A DNA stretch of 64,000 nt, from assembly GCF_008124885.1 (NCBI RefSeq), contig NZ_VNHX01000006.1:62001-126000 (forward strand), read 5' to 3'. Shown piece after piece: positions 35,595 to 45,492 of the stretch; position 1 is the first letter of the stretch; every line of letters begins with the position of its first letter. The DNA is from Sphingobacterium allocomposti (GTDB taxonomy: Bacteria > Bacteroidota > Bacteroidia > Sphingobacteriales > Sphingobacteriaceae). The notes beneath the pieces are model-generated. The model saw nothing but the letters and a program-made list of their open reading frames with translations. It had not been told where the DNA came from and searched no databases. Position numbers and translations under genes: made by a program.

Positions 35595-36479
35595 TTACAA
35601 TATATAGTACGCATCGGGAGCCGGCGGAGCGGGCCTCTCAACCCGCTCGCCTAGCTGCTGCCGTAAGGCTACTTCGATGTTTTGGCTGATGCTCGTCATA
35701 GGCGTGTCCAACGGTCCGTTTTCAAAAGGATCCTGCATAAGGATGGCTGTTCGTTCTATAATGATAAAAATAGTCGGAATACCGGCCGTAAGTACAGCCT
35801 TTATAAGCGCATAATCGTCGTCCAGGCCGAAGGGCAGCAAAAGCGTGAAAAGGTAAATTAAAAAATGTATCAATGTACCATAGGAAACGGGGAACACGGT
35901 GTTTTTAATGCGTTCACACTTTCCCATTGAATCGCAAAGGCGGCTCAACGTCGAATCTATCTGCACCTGACGGAATTCGCTTATTTTTCCGCCTTCGGCG
36001 AGCTCCCGAAGATGTGTCCCATGCAGCCCCAGTAGCGCGTTTGGCACGTTGTAGTCCTGTATCTGGTGTTCGTGTATATACGCTGTTACCCGATCCGAAA
36101 ATGCCGTTCCGCGCAGGGACTCACTGAGCGCGTAGTTCCATATGATCTGACGCTCGGCAAACCGGCGGATATCCGCCAAGCACGTTTCAGGAAGAAATTC
36201 CTTTAGTTGCCGAAGTAAAGTTCTTGAATCGTTTACTATAGCGCCCCATATAATCCGGGCTTCCCACCAGCGATCGTAAGACTGCCCGGTCCTAAACGCC
36301 AGCAACAGCGAGATGGCGGTTCCCACAATGGCAATAAGCCCCAACGGGATAACCAGCGATTCCAGGTAGTGTCCCTTTGCGATCAGACCTACCGCTATAC
36401 TGAAAACAGTAATCGCAATTAAATCAGACTTTATCGTTTTGACAAAGTCCCATATCGAGATCTTACTTTTTAGGAGCAT
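35595..36479 (-). CDS. Bestrophin family putative anion channel (UPF0187/YneE)
   Basis: A 294-residue inner-membrane protein with the bacterial bestrophin pattern: two N-terminal TM segments (LIAITVFSIAVGLIA, LVIPLGLIAIVGTAISLLLAFRTGQSYDRWWEAR), the central pore-helix region SYGTLIHFLIYLFTLLLPFG, and the C-terminal DPFENGPLDTPM. The RTxxSYDRWWEAR segment is the clearest family signature. Bestrophins conduct anions or small cations. The 36480-36946 stretch upstream is AT-rich; I see no gene in it. Confidence 0.9.
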   Translation of the reverse strand: MLLKSKISIWDFVKTIKSDLIAITVFSIAVGLIAKGHYLESLVIPLGLIAIVGTAISLLLAFRTGQSYDRWWEARIIWGAIVNDSRTLLRQLKEFLPETCLADIRRFAERQIIWNYALSESLRGTAFSDRVTAYIHEHQIQDYNVPNALLGLHGTHLRELAEGGKISEFRQVQIDSTLSRLCDSMGKCERIKNTVFPVSYGTLIHFLIYLFTLLLPFGLDDDYALIKAVLTAGIPTIFIIIERTAILMQDPFENGPLDTPMTSISQNIEVALRQQLGERVERPAPPAPDAYYIL

Positions 36480-36946
36480 ATAATTTTATCCATCAACGTA
36501 AATAAAAAATAGAAAAACGATCAAAATGTTTTAGACGCCCATCATTTTTTAAGAACGTTTCATGGATCATAGCCTGAGTAGCGGCTTTAACAATATTTTT
36601 AAGTTCGCCGACCGCACGGTACGCTTTTTCAACAACGCTCCGCCGGACATAAACGGGTGGGACTTTCGCAGCAACAGGCGAAAAATAAACTAATATTTTT
36701 TCAATTAAAAATGATATGATTAAAGGTCGAATAATCAAAAACAATGCTATTTAAAAGATATAAACGCCATTTCACAAGTTCAAAAGAAGAATTTAAACTC
36801 ACTAAAAACACAATAAGTGATACACAATTGTGTTTCACCACCGCACACAGGACGAATAAAATCAAAACAGCAATCTGAAAATCAAAAACTTAAAACAGAT
36901 TAAATGCAAAAATAAGTTTCAATCGTCAAGTTATTTTAATTTCACA

Positions 36947-36954
36947 TATATTTG
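36947..36954 (+). promoter_or_regulatory. Possible -7 box for the GLPGLI locus
   Basis: TATATTTG fits TAnnTTTG and lies 18 bp before the ATG of the degenerate leader gene. No TTG is found 19 bp upstream. Confidence 0.35.
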
Positions 36955-36971
36955 AGGTATAGACTTAAAAC

Positions 36972-37268
36972 ATGAAAAAATCAAAGATTCTCCTAGCAGC
37001 TGTTCGAGGAACATTGCTGCTATTTACCATGAACCGGTACGAATTCTTGGGACAAAAAAGCTAGCGGGGCCGGAAGCTTATAAATAGAACAGAAAAGATT
37101 ACGAGACCCTCTTAGAAAAGGACTTCTATTCTTATTCCGGGATTGGATACCTTGCGCACCGCCGAGCAGGGAACCTGTTTCATAAACAAAAACATGAGGT
37201 TGCCGTCTCCCAGTTCCATGAAAAAAATTGTCAACAACGATGTATATGTAAAACCCATCCAAAATTAA
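36972..37268 (+). pseudogene. Degenerate small secreted-protein gene ahead of the GLPGLI gene
   Basis: ATG at 36972 begins a leader-like frame, MKKSKILLAAVRGTLLLF, stopped by TAG at 37062. A frame shifted by two continues with NRKDYETLLEKDFYSYSG (from 37088), and the first frame resumes with LDTLRTAEQGTCFINKN (from 37143) to a TAA at 37266-37268. Read as one gene with two frameshifts it would make a protein of about 95 residues with an N-terminal signal and one cysteine. It stands 6 bp before the GLPGLI gene. A decayed secreted-peptide gene is my reading; chance similarity to coding sequence is possible. Confidence 0.4.
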
Positions 37269-37274
37269 TTAGCT

Positions 37275-38165
37275 ATGCTCAACCGTACTGTTTTTTCATT
37301 CATCGCCCTCCTCTTTTTCACTACACAGATTTCCGCACAGGAAGATTTAGCCATAGTAAAGGAAAAACCGCTGTATCGGGCTTACTATGAATATGCCCAT
37401 ATTAAAGATACAACAACGAAAAACGTGAAACTAGAAAAAATGGCTTTACTTTTCGGAGAGAAGCACGCCCTGTACTTCAGCTATGACAAGCTATTAGAGC
37501 ACGTCGCTATAGACGACTACGTCAAGCAACAATTGGCACAGGGCGAAGAACACGTTAAAATTAAGGCTGCGAAAATTATCACGCCGGAAGAGATATTAAC
37601 CGATTATGCCACGAACGACATTTTAATCAACACCTATCTGGCACGGCATTTCTATTACCCTAAAACAATCACGGCACCTCACTGGACAATTTCAACAGAG
37701 CAAAAACAGATTTTAGGCCTGAACTGCTATAAAGCCTCATTAAACTATTTAGGACGGACCTGGCAAGTTTGGTTCACTCCCGAAATAGCATTTCCTACCG
37801 GCCCATGGCTATTGAGAGGTCTACCCGGTCTGATCGTTTCGGCATCTGACGACAAAGGAGAAGTCCAATTTACACTACAGGCCCTTGAAGAGGCCGCGAC
37901 AAACAACCCGGTTTTTGAAAGAATGGCCGAATACAAAGTGATCCAACTGACCAACGGGTTCCGGGCAACGAAGCTAGCCAGCGAAAAGGACTTACTTAAA
38001 TTGAAACAAACTGCGAGAAAGGATATCCGAAGCTTTCAGATAACGCAAATTCATGCCATGCATGAACTCGGCGGAACATTAGACTACGGCGTATCCAACC
38101 CTTACTCCTGGTCGGCCGTCATATCAAATCCAATCGATTTAACGGCCGATCAAAACAGCAGATAA
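37275..38165 (+). CDS. GLPGLI family protein
   Basis: A 296-residue exported protein with signal peptide ending TQISAQ. The family-defining motif GLPGLIV occurs in WLLRGLPGLIVSASD near residue 182, preceded by a typical AWFTP-like strand (TWQVWFTPEIAFPTGPW) and followed by FTLQALEE. GLPGLI proteins (TIGR01200) are confined to Bacteroidetes, probably periplasmic, and unstudied; they are commonly encoded next to an outer-membrane barrel like the next gene. It ends 6 bp before that gene, so the two form an operon. Confidence 0.9.
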   Translation: MLNRTVFSFIALLFFTTQISAQEDLAIVKEKPLYRAYYEYAHIKDTTTKNVKLEKMALLFGEKHALYFSYDKLLEHVAIDDYVKQQLAQGEEHVKIKAAKIITPEEILTDYATNDILINTYLARHFYYPKTITAPHWTISTEQKQILGLNCYKASLNYLGRTWQVWFTPEIAFPTGPWLLRGLPGLIVSASDDKGEVQFTLQALEEAATNNPVFERMAEYKVIQLTNGFRATKLASEKDLLKLKQTARKDIRSFQITQIHAMHELGGTLDYGVSNPYSWSAVISNPIDLTADQNSR

Positions 38166-38171
38166 CATCAG

Positions 38172-40826
38172 ATGCCAAAAAAAGTACTAATCTGGCTGAT
38201 CTCCATTTGCCAAATTTCATATACAATCGCACAATCGAACATAAACGGTCGTGTCGTAAATGAGGAAGGCATGGGCATCGCCAATGCGAACGTCTTCTTA
38301 AAAACAAAGGAAAAAATTATCGCCTTCGCATCTACAGGAGGAGACGGCCATTTCATTTTAAAATACGCCGAAAACCTACGTAACGCGAACGCTACCATAG
38401 AGATTAATCACGTATCTTATGTGCGACTACAGATTCCATTTCGTTTAGAAAGCGATTTAACCGTGACTTTACACCCAAAGCAAAATCTGCTAGAAGCAGT
38501 GCAGATCGGCAAGCCTCCCATTATGCGTCAAAACCGGGACACAATAATCTATCAAGTACAAAATTTTGCAGATTCGTCAGACAGAAGCATCGGCGAAGTG
38601 CTGCGGAAAATGCCAGGCTTTCATGTAGACGACAACGGGGCGATCTCTTATAACGGACAAACGATTTCAAAATTTTATATTGACGGGGACGATCTGTTGG
38701 GAAACAGGTATGGGATAGGTGCAAAAACCATCCCCCACGATCTGGTGACGACAGTCGAGGTCTATAAAAATCATCAGGAGATACGGGCATTAAAAGATAA
38801 ACTAAATTCAAATGATGTAGCGATTAATCTAAGCATAAAGGAAACTGCAAAGGCAAAACTACTCGGCGAAGTCAAAGCAGGAGGCGGAATACCGGGGCAA
38901 TATCACGTCCATCTGAGCAACATCTATCTGAATAAAGGATTCAAAATGTTAAATGACGTCAAAACGACAAGTCTTGAAGAAGATGTTGAGCTCGCAGTCA
39001 GGGATTTGGTTATAAGGAGCAAAGAAAATCAGTCCCTCCCTATTCTTAAAACCGGTATGACAGATGTGCCAAACGAGCCTACAGGCAATTTCAACCGAAA
39101 CAACAGCACAGGGATATCTTCCAATCTGCTATTCAAAACAAAAGGTAACTGGAATTTAAAAGTCAACGGAGGAGCCTATTTAGATAGAAAGATCATGAAT
39201 ACGTTTGCGCTGCAAAAATATGTCTTGATCGACGACGAGGTAACAAACACCGAAAGCACAGATATTACTTTCAAACCACTTCAGACGGACTTTTCGGCCA
39301 ACTTAACAAAGAACACGGAGGCTCTTTACCTAAGCAATGAGCTCTTCGCCTCGTTAAAAAACCACCGAACTTCAGACCAGTTATCGTCGAACTCATTTAC
39401 AATACAAGAACAGTTACAACAGCGGTCTTTCAGCCTACGTAATAGCACCCAGTTTATCCCAAACACAAAAAACAAAAACGTCTGGAATTTTAGATGGCTC
39501 AATTCCTTTTCGGATTCGCCGGAAATCCAACACTATCTTTCAGATAGTACACTCAACGTATTAGAGATATTTGGCCTATTCGAGCAGGCCAGGCAAGCAG
39601 TGAGGAAACAAGAATTTTCATCCTCTCTTTTAGCAGACTTTACAGGATCAAGATGGCGGAACCTGTATCACACGTATGGGGTAGAGGGCGGCTTAAACGT
39701 CAGTAAACTTAACTCGAACTTACGATCAGTTGATGCCGCGGAAGGCTCCCTGGAAATACTAAACAACAGTCATTGGAACGAGATAAAGGGCAACTTCCAT
39801 ACGCAGTTACAATGGAACCGCAAGGCGATCCGGTTTAACGTTCGGGTTCCTGTCGGCATCCAGCACATCTACGTACGGGATGATACCGAAAAAAAAGCTG
39901 ATACACGGTCGTACCTCCTTTTTACACCTGCGGCCAACCTCCGATACATCATCTCGAGAAAACAACATTTGAAATTGGAGTTTTCCAGAGAACAACTGTT
40001 CGGACGGATCGACGACATCTACTCAAACGTAATAATGTCTGATTTTCGCACATTAAGCCGCGGAATACCCGTCATTCCATATACCTTAAAACACGATTAC
40101 CAGTTAGGCTATGGTTTAGATTTCGTCGAGAAGATGCTGTTCCTGAATATCCACTATAGCTACAGCACCGCAAGATTGAATCTTACCCATAAACTGGAAA
40201 TTGAAGAGAATAATACCAGAAGTCTCTTTATCGAAGAGGATAACAAATTAGAAACGCGGGACCTGAAATTGTCGGCAAGTAAATTTTTAGGTTTTTTAAA
40301 TGGAACCTCCTCTATACAGATCAGCCACAGGACGAATCATTCCGAGCGGATCATAAACGACGAAATGCTTCCTTTCAAGGTTAACAACATGAGCCTCTCA
40401 CCTATCCTGCAGGGCAAGCTGGGAACCTTTTTGCACTGGAACTATACAGGTTCACTAAACTGGATGAAAGGAGAAACTGCTGAGGTTTTATCCGCTGACG
40501 AAAAAACACAGATACAACGTCACGCCGGCCAAGTGACCTTTCATATCAGAAACAATATATTTTGGTCGATTCAGGGAAACACCTTCAGGTTGAAAAACGA
40601 TGTATCGAAAGTAAATTTAAATTTTTTAAATGCTTCTATCCGCGTCGTTTCCAAAAGGCCTGTTTCCATGGAATACGAGCTTGCATTAAATAATATTTTG
40701 GACGAACGTGAGAATAGCTCTATCATGATAGCTCCAAACATGACGTTTAACAGAAGTTACAGACTCAGGGGACGAACAGCAGTGGCAAGTGTACTTCTCC
40801 CCTTAAGCAGTTTTAAAAGAAGATAG
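38172..40826 (+). CDS. TonB-receptor-like outer membrane beta-barrel protein with carboxypeptidase-regulatory domain
   Basis: An 884-residue outer-membrane protein. Signal peptide ending YTIAQ, an Ig-like carboxypeptidase-regulatory domain (INGRVVNEEGMGIANANVFL), a plug-like segment (RDTIIYQVQNF, SIGEVLRKMPGFHVDDNGAISYNGQ, then FYIDGDDLLG) and a long barrel. It lacks a SusC-type TonB box and SusD partner. This belongs to the outer-membrane beta-barrel family that accompanies GLPGLI proteins. The 935-residue protein at 41044-43851 has the same layout. Direction of transport, if any, is unknown. Confidence 0.9.
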   Translation: MPKKVLIWLISICQISYTIAQSNINGRVVNEEGMGIANANVFLKTKEKIIAFASTGGDGHFILKYAENLRNANATIEINHVSYVRLQIPFRLESDLTVTLHPKQNLLEAVQIGKPPIMRQNRDTIIYQVQNFADSSDRSIGEVLRKMPGFHVDDNGAISYNGQTISKFYIDGDDLLGNRYGIGAKTIPHDLVTTVEVYKNHQEIRALKDKLNSNDVAINLSIKETAKAKLLGEVKAGGGIPGQYHVHLSNIYLNKGFKMLNDVKTTSLEEDVELAVRDLVIRSKENQSLPILKTGMTDVPNEPTGNFNRNNSTGISSNLLFKTKGNWNLKVNGGAYLDRKIMNTFALQKYVLIDDEVTNTESTDITFKPLQTDFSANLTKNTEALYLSNELFASLKNHRTSDQLSSNSFTIQEQLQQRSFSLRNSTQFIPNTKNKNVWNFRWLNSFSDSPEIQHYLSDSTLNVLEIFGLFEQARQAVRKQEFSSSLLADFTGSRWRNLYHTYGVEGGLNVSKLNSNLRSVDAAEGSLEILNNSHWNEIKGNFHTQLQWNRKAIRFNVRVPVGIQHIYVRDDTEKKADTRSYLLFTPAANLRYIISRKQHLKLEFSREQLFGRIDDIYSNVIMSDFRTLSRGIPVIPYTLKHDYQLGYGLDFVEKMLFLNIHYSYSTARLNLTHKLEIEENNTRSLFIEEDNKLETRDLKLSASKFLGFLNGTSSIQISHRTNHSERIINDEMLPFKVNNMSLSPILQGKLGTFLHWNYTGSLNWMKGETAEVLSADEKTQIQRHAGQVTFHIRNNIFWSIQGNTFRLKNDVSKVNLNFLNASIRVVSKRPVSMEYELALNNILDERENSSIMIAPNMTFNRSYRLRGRTAVASVLLPLSSFKRR

Positions 40827-41043
40827 AACGCCATAAACTGGCATTTTTGAACATGTTTAGCTTCGGGATAGTTTTTAACGAATATAGGGAACAAAAAGAC
40901 TCCGCTTATTTGTCAGCGATTAAGCCCAAAACAAAATTCGCCTCGCTATCAATCCCGAAAACAAACTCTTATAAAACACTTAGGTAATTGATGAATAAAG
41001 CCAGCAAAATGAAATAAGGCCAGGCAACTCAAATCAGGGGAAG

Positions 41044-43851
41044 TTACTTAGTAAATTTTCTCGGGTAGTAGGCCACCGATAACAAGTAGTACCGCCGTAG
41101 CATATTTTGCCTTTCCTGGCTATTTGTATACAACGTGTTTTCAAAAAATAATCGTTGATTTTGATTGAAAATGTCACTTCCCGATAGGGTCAGTTCTAAA
41201 TTATCCTGTTTAAGAAATCGTTTGGAGAGTTTTAAATTTACGATATTGAATGAGCTCGGCATGTCCCAAAAAGTAACGCTATTATGGGTGGCTTCTACCC
41301 CTGCCACCCATTTCTTCCCACATTTCACTAGCGCAGCTGCACCGATTTTATGAGAGCGGTTGGTAAGCGTGGTACGAGAAGCCTCGTGGGTTATCCTGTT
41401 CTGTAAAAATGCATACTTTATACTGGCCTCTACTATTTCATGAAAGCTGTAATATAGATCTGCATTAACGCGCAAACGGACGCTTTGGGTCGTGTTCATG
41501 AAAACACTTTGATCCGGCAACCTTAATCGGTTGGGTAATGAGGAATAATTGAGATTGCCGCTACTCCTAATTTGTAACTGATCGTTGTCAAATTTATAAG
41601 ATTGGCTGGTTTCGTATCCGAAATCCAAAACATGACTTCGGTCAAAGTTATCCATATAGTAACTTGATTTTCCTGTGGAGTCAATAGAGGTGAAGAATCC
41701 CAGCGGGTCAATAATATCGGATAACTTTAGGTATAGGGAATAAACGAAGGCATTTGTCTTTAATCTTCTGTGTGTAAACGATAGATGAAGCTCACGGTTG
41801 TTACTTGGTTTAAGACTTCTGTTTCCCAAATTGACATCAAACACCAACGCACTATCGACAATAGGAACAAGATTTTCGATCTCCGGATAATTGAATTTTG
41901 AAAGCAAGTCAGCTTTAAAGGAGTTTTGGAACCGTCTATCTTTGTGGTGCGTGATGGAATAAGATATCTTAGGCAAAATACGGCTATAATTTAGTGACAA
42001 ATTTTGAAAGGATCTGTTAGACGTGTTATTTAAAGAAAATATCTGATTACGTACGTCGATGGATAGCGTATTTCTCGTGCTAAACCTCCCCGAAAGCTGT
42101 TTCCTTCCACTGTACGTCCATACAATCCCCCCCTGTAAATCGACATAATCCTCCTTCCGATCGTACGAAAGATTATTATTATCTGCCAATAGGCCACCTC
42201 CGGAAATGTCGGCAACTATATTAGAAATTCTTCTATCTCCAAGGGTAAGATCGCCTACGAGTTCAATACTATTGTTGTAGATCTGCCGCCGTAAGATGCT
42301 TTTTAAAAGATTACCATATCGGCCAGCGAACCGATGTTCTATCGCACGATGCCGATAGTCTGATAAGCGATCAAAGTCTTGACGGAATGACTGACTAACA
42401 GCCGTAAAATCAAGAACGTTCCGACTGGATTCTGACTTATCAACAGTCTTAAGTCCGTAATCTATTTTCCAGTCTCCGGGGATCAAAAAGCTCCTATCCT
42501 GATCTTTGTCATGGCCTACCGAAAAGTTCAAGTCCAATAGTTTTCTATCTGTCTCAATATTTTTCCCTTGCCTCCGTGAACTAAGCAGACCAGATGCGGT
42601 GCTCATGACGGAATCAATTAAGTTTGTTTGGCTGTTATCTCTCTCTATTGCTATTTTTGCAGTTAAATCAATCGAGAAATTCCCGATTTTATTGAAATAG
42701 CTTCCATTGGTGAGATGTGCTTTTTGATTGGTTTCCGTTTGATCGGCGGATTTCCGTCGCTGATCTTCATCTTCGTTAATTGCCGTTATAGCATCAATAT
42801 CTCTTCGTAGATCCAAATCCACTATGTTACGTAAGTAATCGATCTTGATTTTATTCATGTTCTGATTCGATAAATCGGACCTAAGAAAATGTTCCGCAAA
42901 AAAACCTGCTTTCCTGGATCGTATGTCACCCATTTTCGAAAAATCAGTTTCGTACTCGCTTTGCAGGTTACTGCCTTTAAAAGTGTTGTTCCTAATCAGA
43001 ACCCCGATATCGTTGCTTTCCTTGTTGATGTTATTTGAGCCAATGATTCCCGAAAACTGATTGACAGCAGAAAATGCGTTTAGATTTGCCGTGAGGTCAT
43101 GCCTATTCGTAAATCCGGCTCCGATACTTCCTTTTCCGAAGTATCCAATGGCGTTCGGCTCCTTCAAAACGAGATTCACTGCCGTTGTTGAGTCTATTGC
43201 ATTTGCCATCAAGTTTTTTTTGTACACCTGAACTTTTTCGATAGCGTTTTTGGCAATGTTTTGCGTGGCTATTTTGCTGTGGCCGCCGAAGAAAGGCTTT
43301 CCGTTTACCAGGAGGGCATCTATTTCTCTGCCATTTACGGTGATCATCCCGTCTCCCCAAACAACTACGCCCGGTAACTTCTTTAACAAATCTTCAGCTA
43401 CTGCATTTGGATCAAGGTGAAAAGCACTCGCATTGAACTCTAACGTATCGCCATTCATTCGAACAGGTGGCACAGCAGTGATCTCTATTTCCTCCAACAT
43501 ATTCGGCTGTATCTGCATATTTAATAGTCCCAACTTTAGCTTTTCACCATCACGTAGCGTAAAGCTACGTTGAAGCTGCGTGTAGCCTAGATAACTGACG
43601 ACCAATTTTAAAGCCTGCTCAGCAGGGAGATCTGCTATCTTAAAAACACCTTCTCGATCTGTCAATGTATAACCCAATAGTTTATATTCCGATTCTGAAT
43701 AAACCGAAACTGTCGCTGTTGGCAATACACGATTGAGGACTGTATCTTTGATTTGCCCTTCTACCAAGCCATTACGAAGCGTATTGACCTGAGCGGAAAC
43801 GGAATACACGGCGATAAGCAGCAAGAAAATGACAGCAACTTTATTTATCAT
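41044..43851 (-). CDS. TonB-receptor-like outer membrane beta-barrel protein of the cysteine-peptide locus
   Basis: A 935-residue outer-membrane protein: signal peptide ending YSVSAQ, carboxypeptidase-regulatory-like domain (VEGQIKDTVLNRVLPTATVSV), plug-like region (GDTLEFNASAFH, AEDLLKKLPGVVV, ITVNGREIDALLVNGKPFFGG, KNAIEKVQVYKK) and a large barrel with AYYPRKF at the end. It is the last gene of the minus-strand block; its start overlaps the propeller gene by 11 bp (43841-43851). Like the barrel at 38172 it has no SusD partner. It may move the block's peptide or its ligand across the outer membrane (inference). Confidence 0.9.
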   Translation of the reverse strand: MINKVAVIFLLLIAVYSVSAQVNTLRNGLVEGQIKDTVLNRVLPTATVSVYSESEYKLLGYTLTDREGVFKIADLPAEQALKLVVSYLGYTQLQRSFTLRDGEKLKLGLLNMQIQPNMLEEIEITAVPPVRMNGDTLEFNASAFHLDPNAVAEDLLKKLPGVVVWGDGMITVNGREIDALLVNGKPFFGGHSKIATQNIAKNAIEKVQVYKKNLMANAIDSTTAVNLVLKEPNAIGYFGKGSIGAGFTNRHDLTANLNAFSAVNQFSGIIGSNNINKESNDIGVLIRNNTFKGSNLQSEYETDFSKMGDIRSRKAGFFAEHFLRSDLSNQNMNKIKIDYLRNIVDLDLRRDIDAITAINEDEDQRRKSADQTETNQKAHLTNGSYFNKIGNFSIDLTAKIAIERDNSQTNLIDSVMSTASGLLSSRRQGKNIETDRKLLDLNFSVGHDKDQDRSFLIPGDWKIDYGLKTVDKSESSRNVLDFTAVSQSFRQDFDRLSDYRHRAIEHRFAGRYGNLLKSILRRQIYNNSIELVGDLTLGDRRISNIVADISGGGLLADNNNLSYDRKEDYVDLQGGIVWTYSGRKQLSGRFSTRNTLSIDVRNQIFSLNNTSNRSFQNLSLNYSRILPKISYSITHHKDRRFQNSFKADLLSKFNYPEIENLVPIVDSALVFDVNLGNRSLKPSNNRELHLSFTHRRLKTNAFVYSLYLKLSDIIDPLGFFTSIDSTGKSSYYMDNFDRSHVLDFGYETSQSYKFDNDQLQIRSSGNLNYSSLPNRLRLPDQSVFMNTTQSVRLRVNADLYYSFHEIVEASIKYAFLQNRITHEASRTTLTNRSHKIGAAALVKCGKKWVAGVEATHNSVTFWDMPSSFNIVNLKLSKRFLKQDNLELTLSGSDIFNQNQRLFFENTLYTNSQERQNMLRRYYLLSVAYYPRKFTK

Positions 43852-45028
43852 TTGTTTTGAATCTCGATCGGATTATAATGGGGTTGTCCGTAGATTTAAC
43901 CATTTCAGTAATCTTGAACAGACGAGTTGGTGATTTACCCGAAAGATCGATCTCCTTTTTCAGCTGTAACAATGCCCCTGCCGGCATAGTGGTATATATA
44001 CTGTTTTCGTCAATTGCTCTTAACGATTGCTGTGATTGGGCATGTAGTATCGGAAGATAGAACGATGTGCTGTCGCCAACAATTCTGTTTAAAGAGAAAA
44101 TATTCCTGGAGGATAGATCGTATACGAGATCATTATTGTATGTCAGGTATACAGAATTGGTGTTAAAAAAGAGCAAATTTTGATGCCGATAGAATGGATT
44201 TAAGCCTCTGAACCTATAATAGTCCTGATCACTTTTCGGGTTAAATATATAATCCTTGCGCTTGTTAAAAAAGATACTGTCGTTATCAAAATCTTTAGGA
44301 AGCGAGTATTTCTCCGGAAATATGAATTTATATGTTCTACTTATTCCAGTTTCATCAATTTCAAATGCAGTATAGCGATAAGGTAAGGAGTAAATGGTGG
44401 TCCCGTTCCCCTGATCGTTAAACATGTCGTAGTACTGATTATAATCCATAATTCCGAATGTTGCATCGTAAGGAAAAAGGGAGCCCACGCGTTTTAGCGA
44501 ATTGTCAACTAAAAATACATCATGTTTAATGCCCTGTAATCTGGCAGGTTGTGATGGCCTGGGAGAACTTAATGCGAATCCTCCATTATTAAAGCTAAAA
44601 AGCGCAGTAAATTCACCTTCGAGTTTTTTCGAACGCAACAATTTACCATTGAGATCGTAGTAACTGATTTTGTTGTCTCCATCTAATACGGCAATCTCTT
44701 TGTTTTTTCGGTCGATTGTAAAATCTTTTTGCAGCTTCAGCTTTTTTATAAATTTTCCGTCGCTTGAAAAAATTAGAAGAGCAAGTGTTTCGTTATCTCC
44801 TATTATAAGCCGATTATCAATTACCTTTAGCTGATAAACTCTTCCGAACACACTCTCTTTTGTGGTTTCCAAGGGAATGATATCAACGTGGTCAAAAAAA
44901 TCTGAGACTGTAGCGCCCAGCGCATTATCGGGATCAATCCGTATTGTTTCGTTAGCGGTTTGAGATCGAAGAATAATAAAGAAAAAGCTATAAAGTAGTA
45001 TTAATAGGAATCTTCTATTTCTGATCAT
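43841..45028 (-). CDS. 6-bladed beta-propeller protein
   Basis: A 395-residue exported protein with signal peptide (FIILRSQ). The body is a propeller of the Bacteroidetes 6-bladed type, recognised by FDHVDIIPLETTKES near the start, KVIDNRLIIGDN, IFSSDGKFIKKLK and YYDLNGKLLRSKKL. It has no lipobox, unlike the paralog at 45493. The gene lies 27 bp behind the DUF1573 gene and overlaps the barrel gene by 11 bp. Propellers of this family are thought to be ligand-binding or scaffolding proteins; function here is unknown. Confidence 0.85.
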   Translation of the reverse strand: MIRNRRFLLILLYSFFFIILRSQTANETIRIDPDNALGATVSDFFDHVDIIPLETTKESVFGRVYQLKVIDNRLIIGDNETLALLIFSSDGKFIKKLKLQKDFTIDRKNKEIAVLDGDNKISYYDLNGKLLRSKKLEGEFTALFSFNNGGFALSSPRPSQPARLQGIKHDVFLVDNSLKRVGSLFPYDATFGIMDYNQYYDMFNDQGNGTTIYSLPYRYTAFEIDETGISRTYKFIFPEKYSLPKDFDNDSIFFNKRKDYIFNPKSDQDYYRFRGLNPFYRHQNLLFFNTNSVYLTYNNDLVYDLSSRNIFSLNRIVGDSTSFYLPILHAQSQQSLRAIDENSIYTTMPAGALLQLKKEIDLSGKSPTRLFKITEMVKSTDNPIIIRSRFKTNDK

Positions 45029-45055
45029 GTCGTAGTCGTTTTAAGTATGATTTAA

Positions 45056-45463
45056 TCAATCGCTTATTATTGTTCCTCTGAAAACAAGCAGTTCTTGCCT
45101 ATCATTCTCCCCATGCAAATCGAGTGTCGCCGAGGCCTGAAAGACTCCAGGTATCCGGGCATTGTATTCTAGTGATATCACACTCGTGTCTCCCGGATTA
45201 ATACTTTTATTGGAAACGTGATATGTAGTACAATGGCAATCCGGATGTACCGCCCGGATTTCTATTGGAGTTTCGCCTAAATTTTTTAGCAAAAACTCAG
45301 CATTCACTGGGACATTTTGCTTATGTTCTCCCACTGTAATAAGCCTTTTAGATAAGCTGTATTCCATTACTTTAGGATTCTTTTTGTTAAACGACTTTTT
45401 AACAAAACCATAAATTATTATCCCTAAGCTTATTGCTATAATGAGATATAAAAAGTATTTCAT
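45056..45463 (-). CDS. DUF1573 domain protein, membrane-anchored
   Basis: A 135-residue protein with an N-terminal TM or signal-anchor (YLIIAISLGIIIYGFV) and one DUF1573 domain, an Ig-like fold (EFLLKNLGETPIEIRAVHPDCHCTTYHV, NPGDTSVISLEYNA, GVFQASATLDLHG). The CHC pair is typical of the family. DUF1573 proteins are widespread in Bacteroidetes with no proven role. It sits between two beta-propeller genes (29 and 27 bp gaps), a grouping that recurs in this phylum. Confidence 0.88.
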   Translation of the reverse strand: MKYFLYLIIAISLGIIIYGFVKKSFNKKNPKVMEYSLSKRLITVGEHKQNVPVNAEFLLKNLGETPIEIRAVHPDCHCTTYHVSNKSINPGDTSVISLEYNARIPGVFQASATLDLHGENDRQELLVFRGTIISD

Positions 45464-45492
45464 AGAATAAATAGATGATGTATTTTATTTAT

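Noticed and set aside
36493..36744. 83-codon minus-strand frame upstream of the bestrophin gene
   Set aside because: No family resemblance, no ribosome site, and mixed character; likely chance in AT-rich intergenic DNA.
36480..36946. Possible regulatory RNA upstream of the bestrophin gene
   Set aside because: AT-rich, no convincing hairpin with T-run and no conserved motif seen.
37020..37262. 80-codon minus-strand frame ahead of the GLPGLI gene
   Set aside because: It is the shadow of the plus-strand degenerate leader gene, whose frame has a better start and leader.
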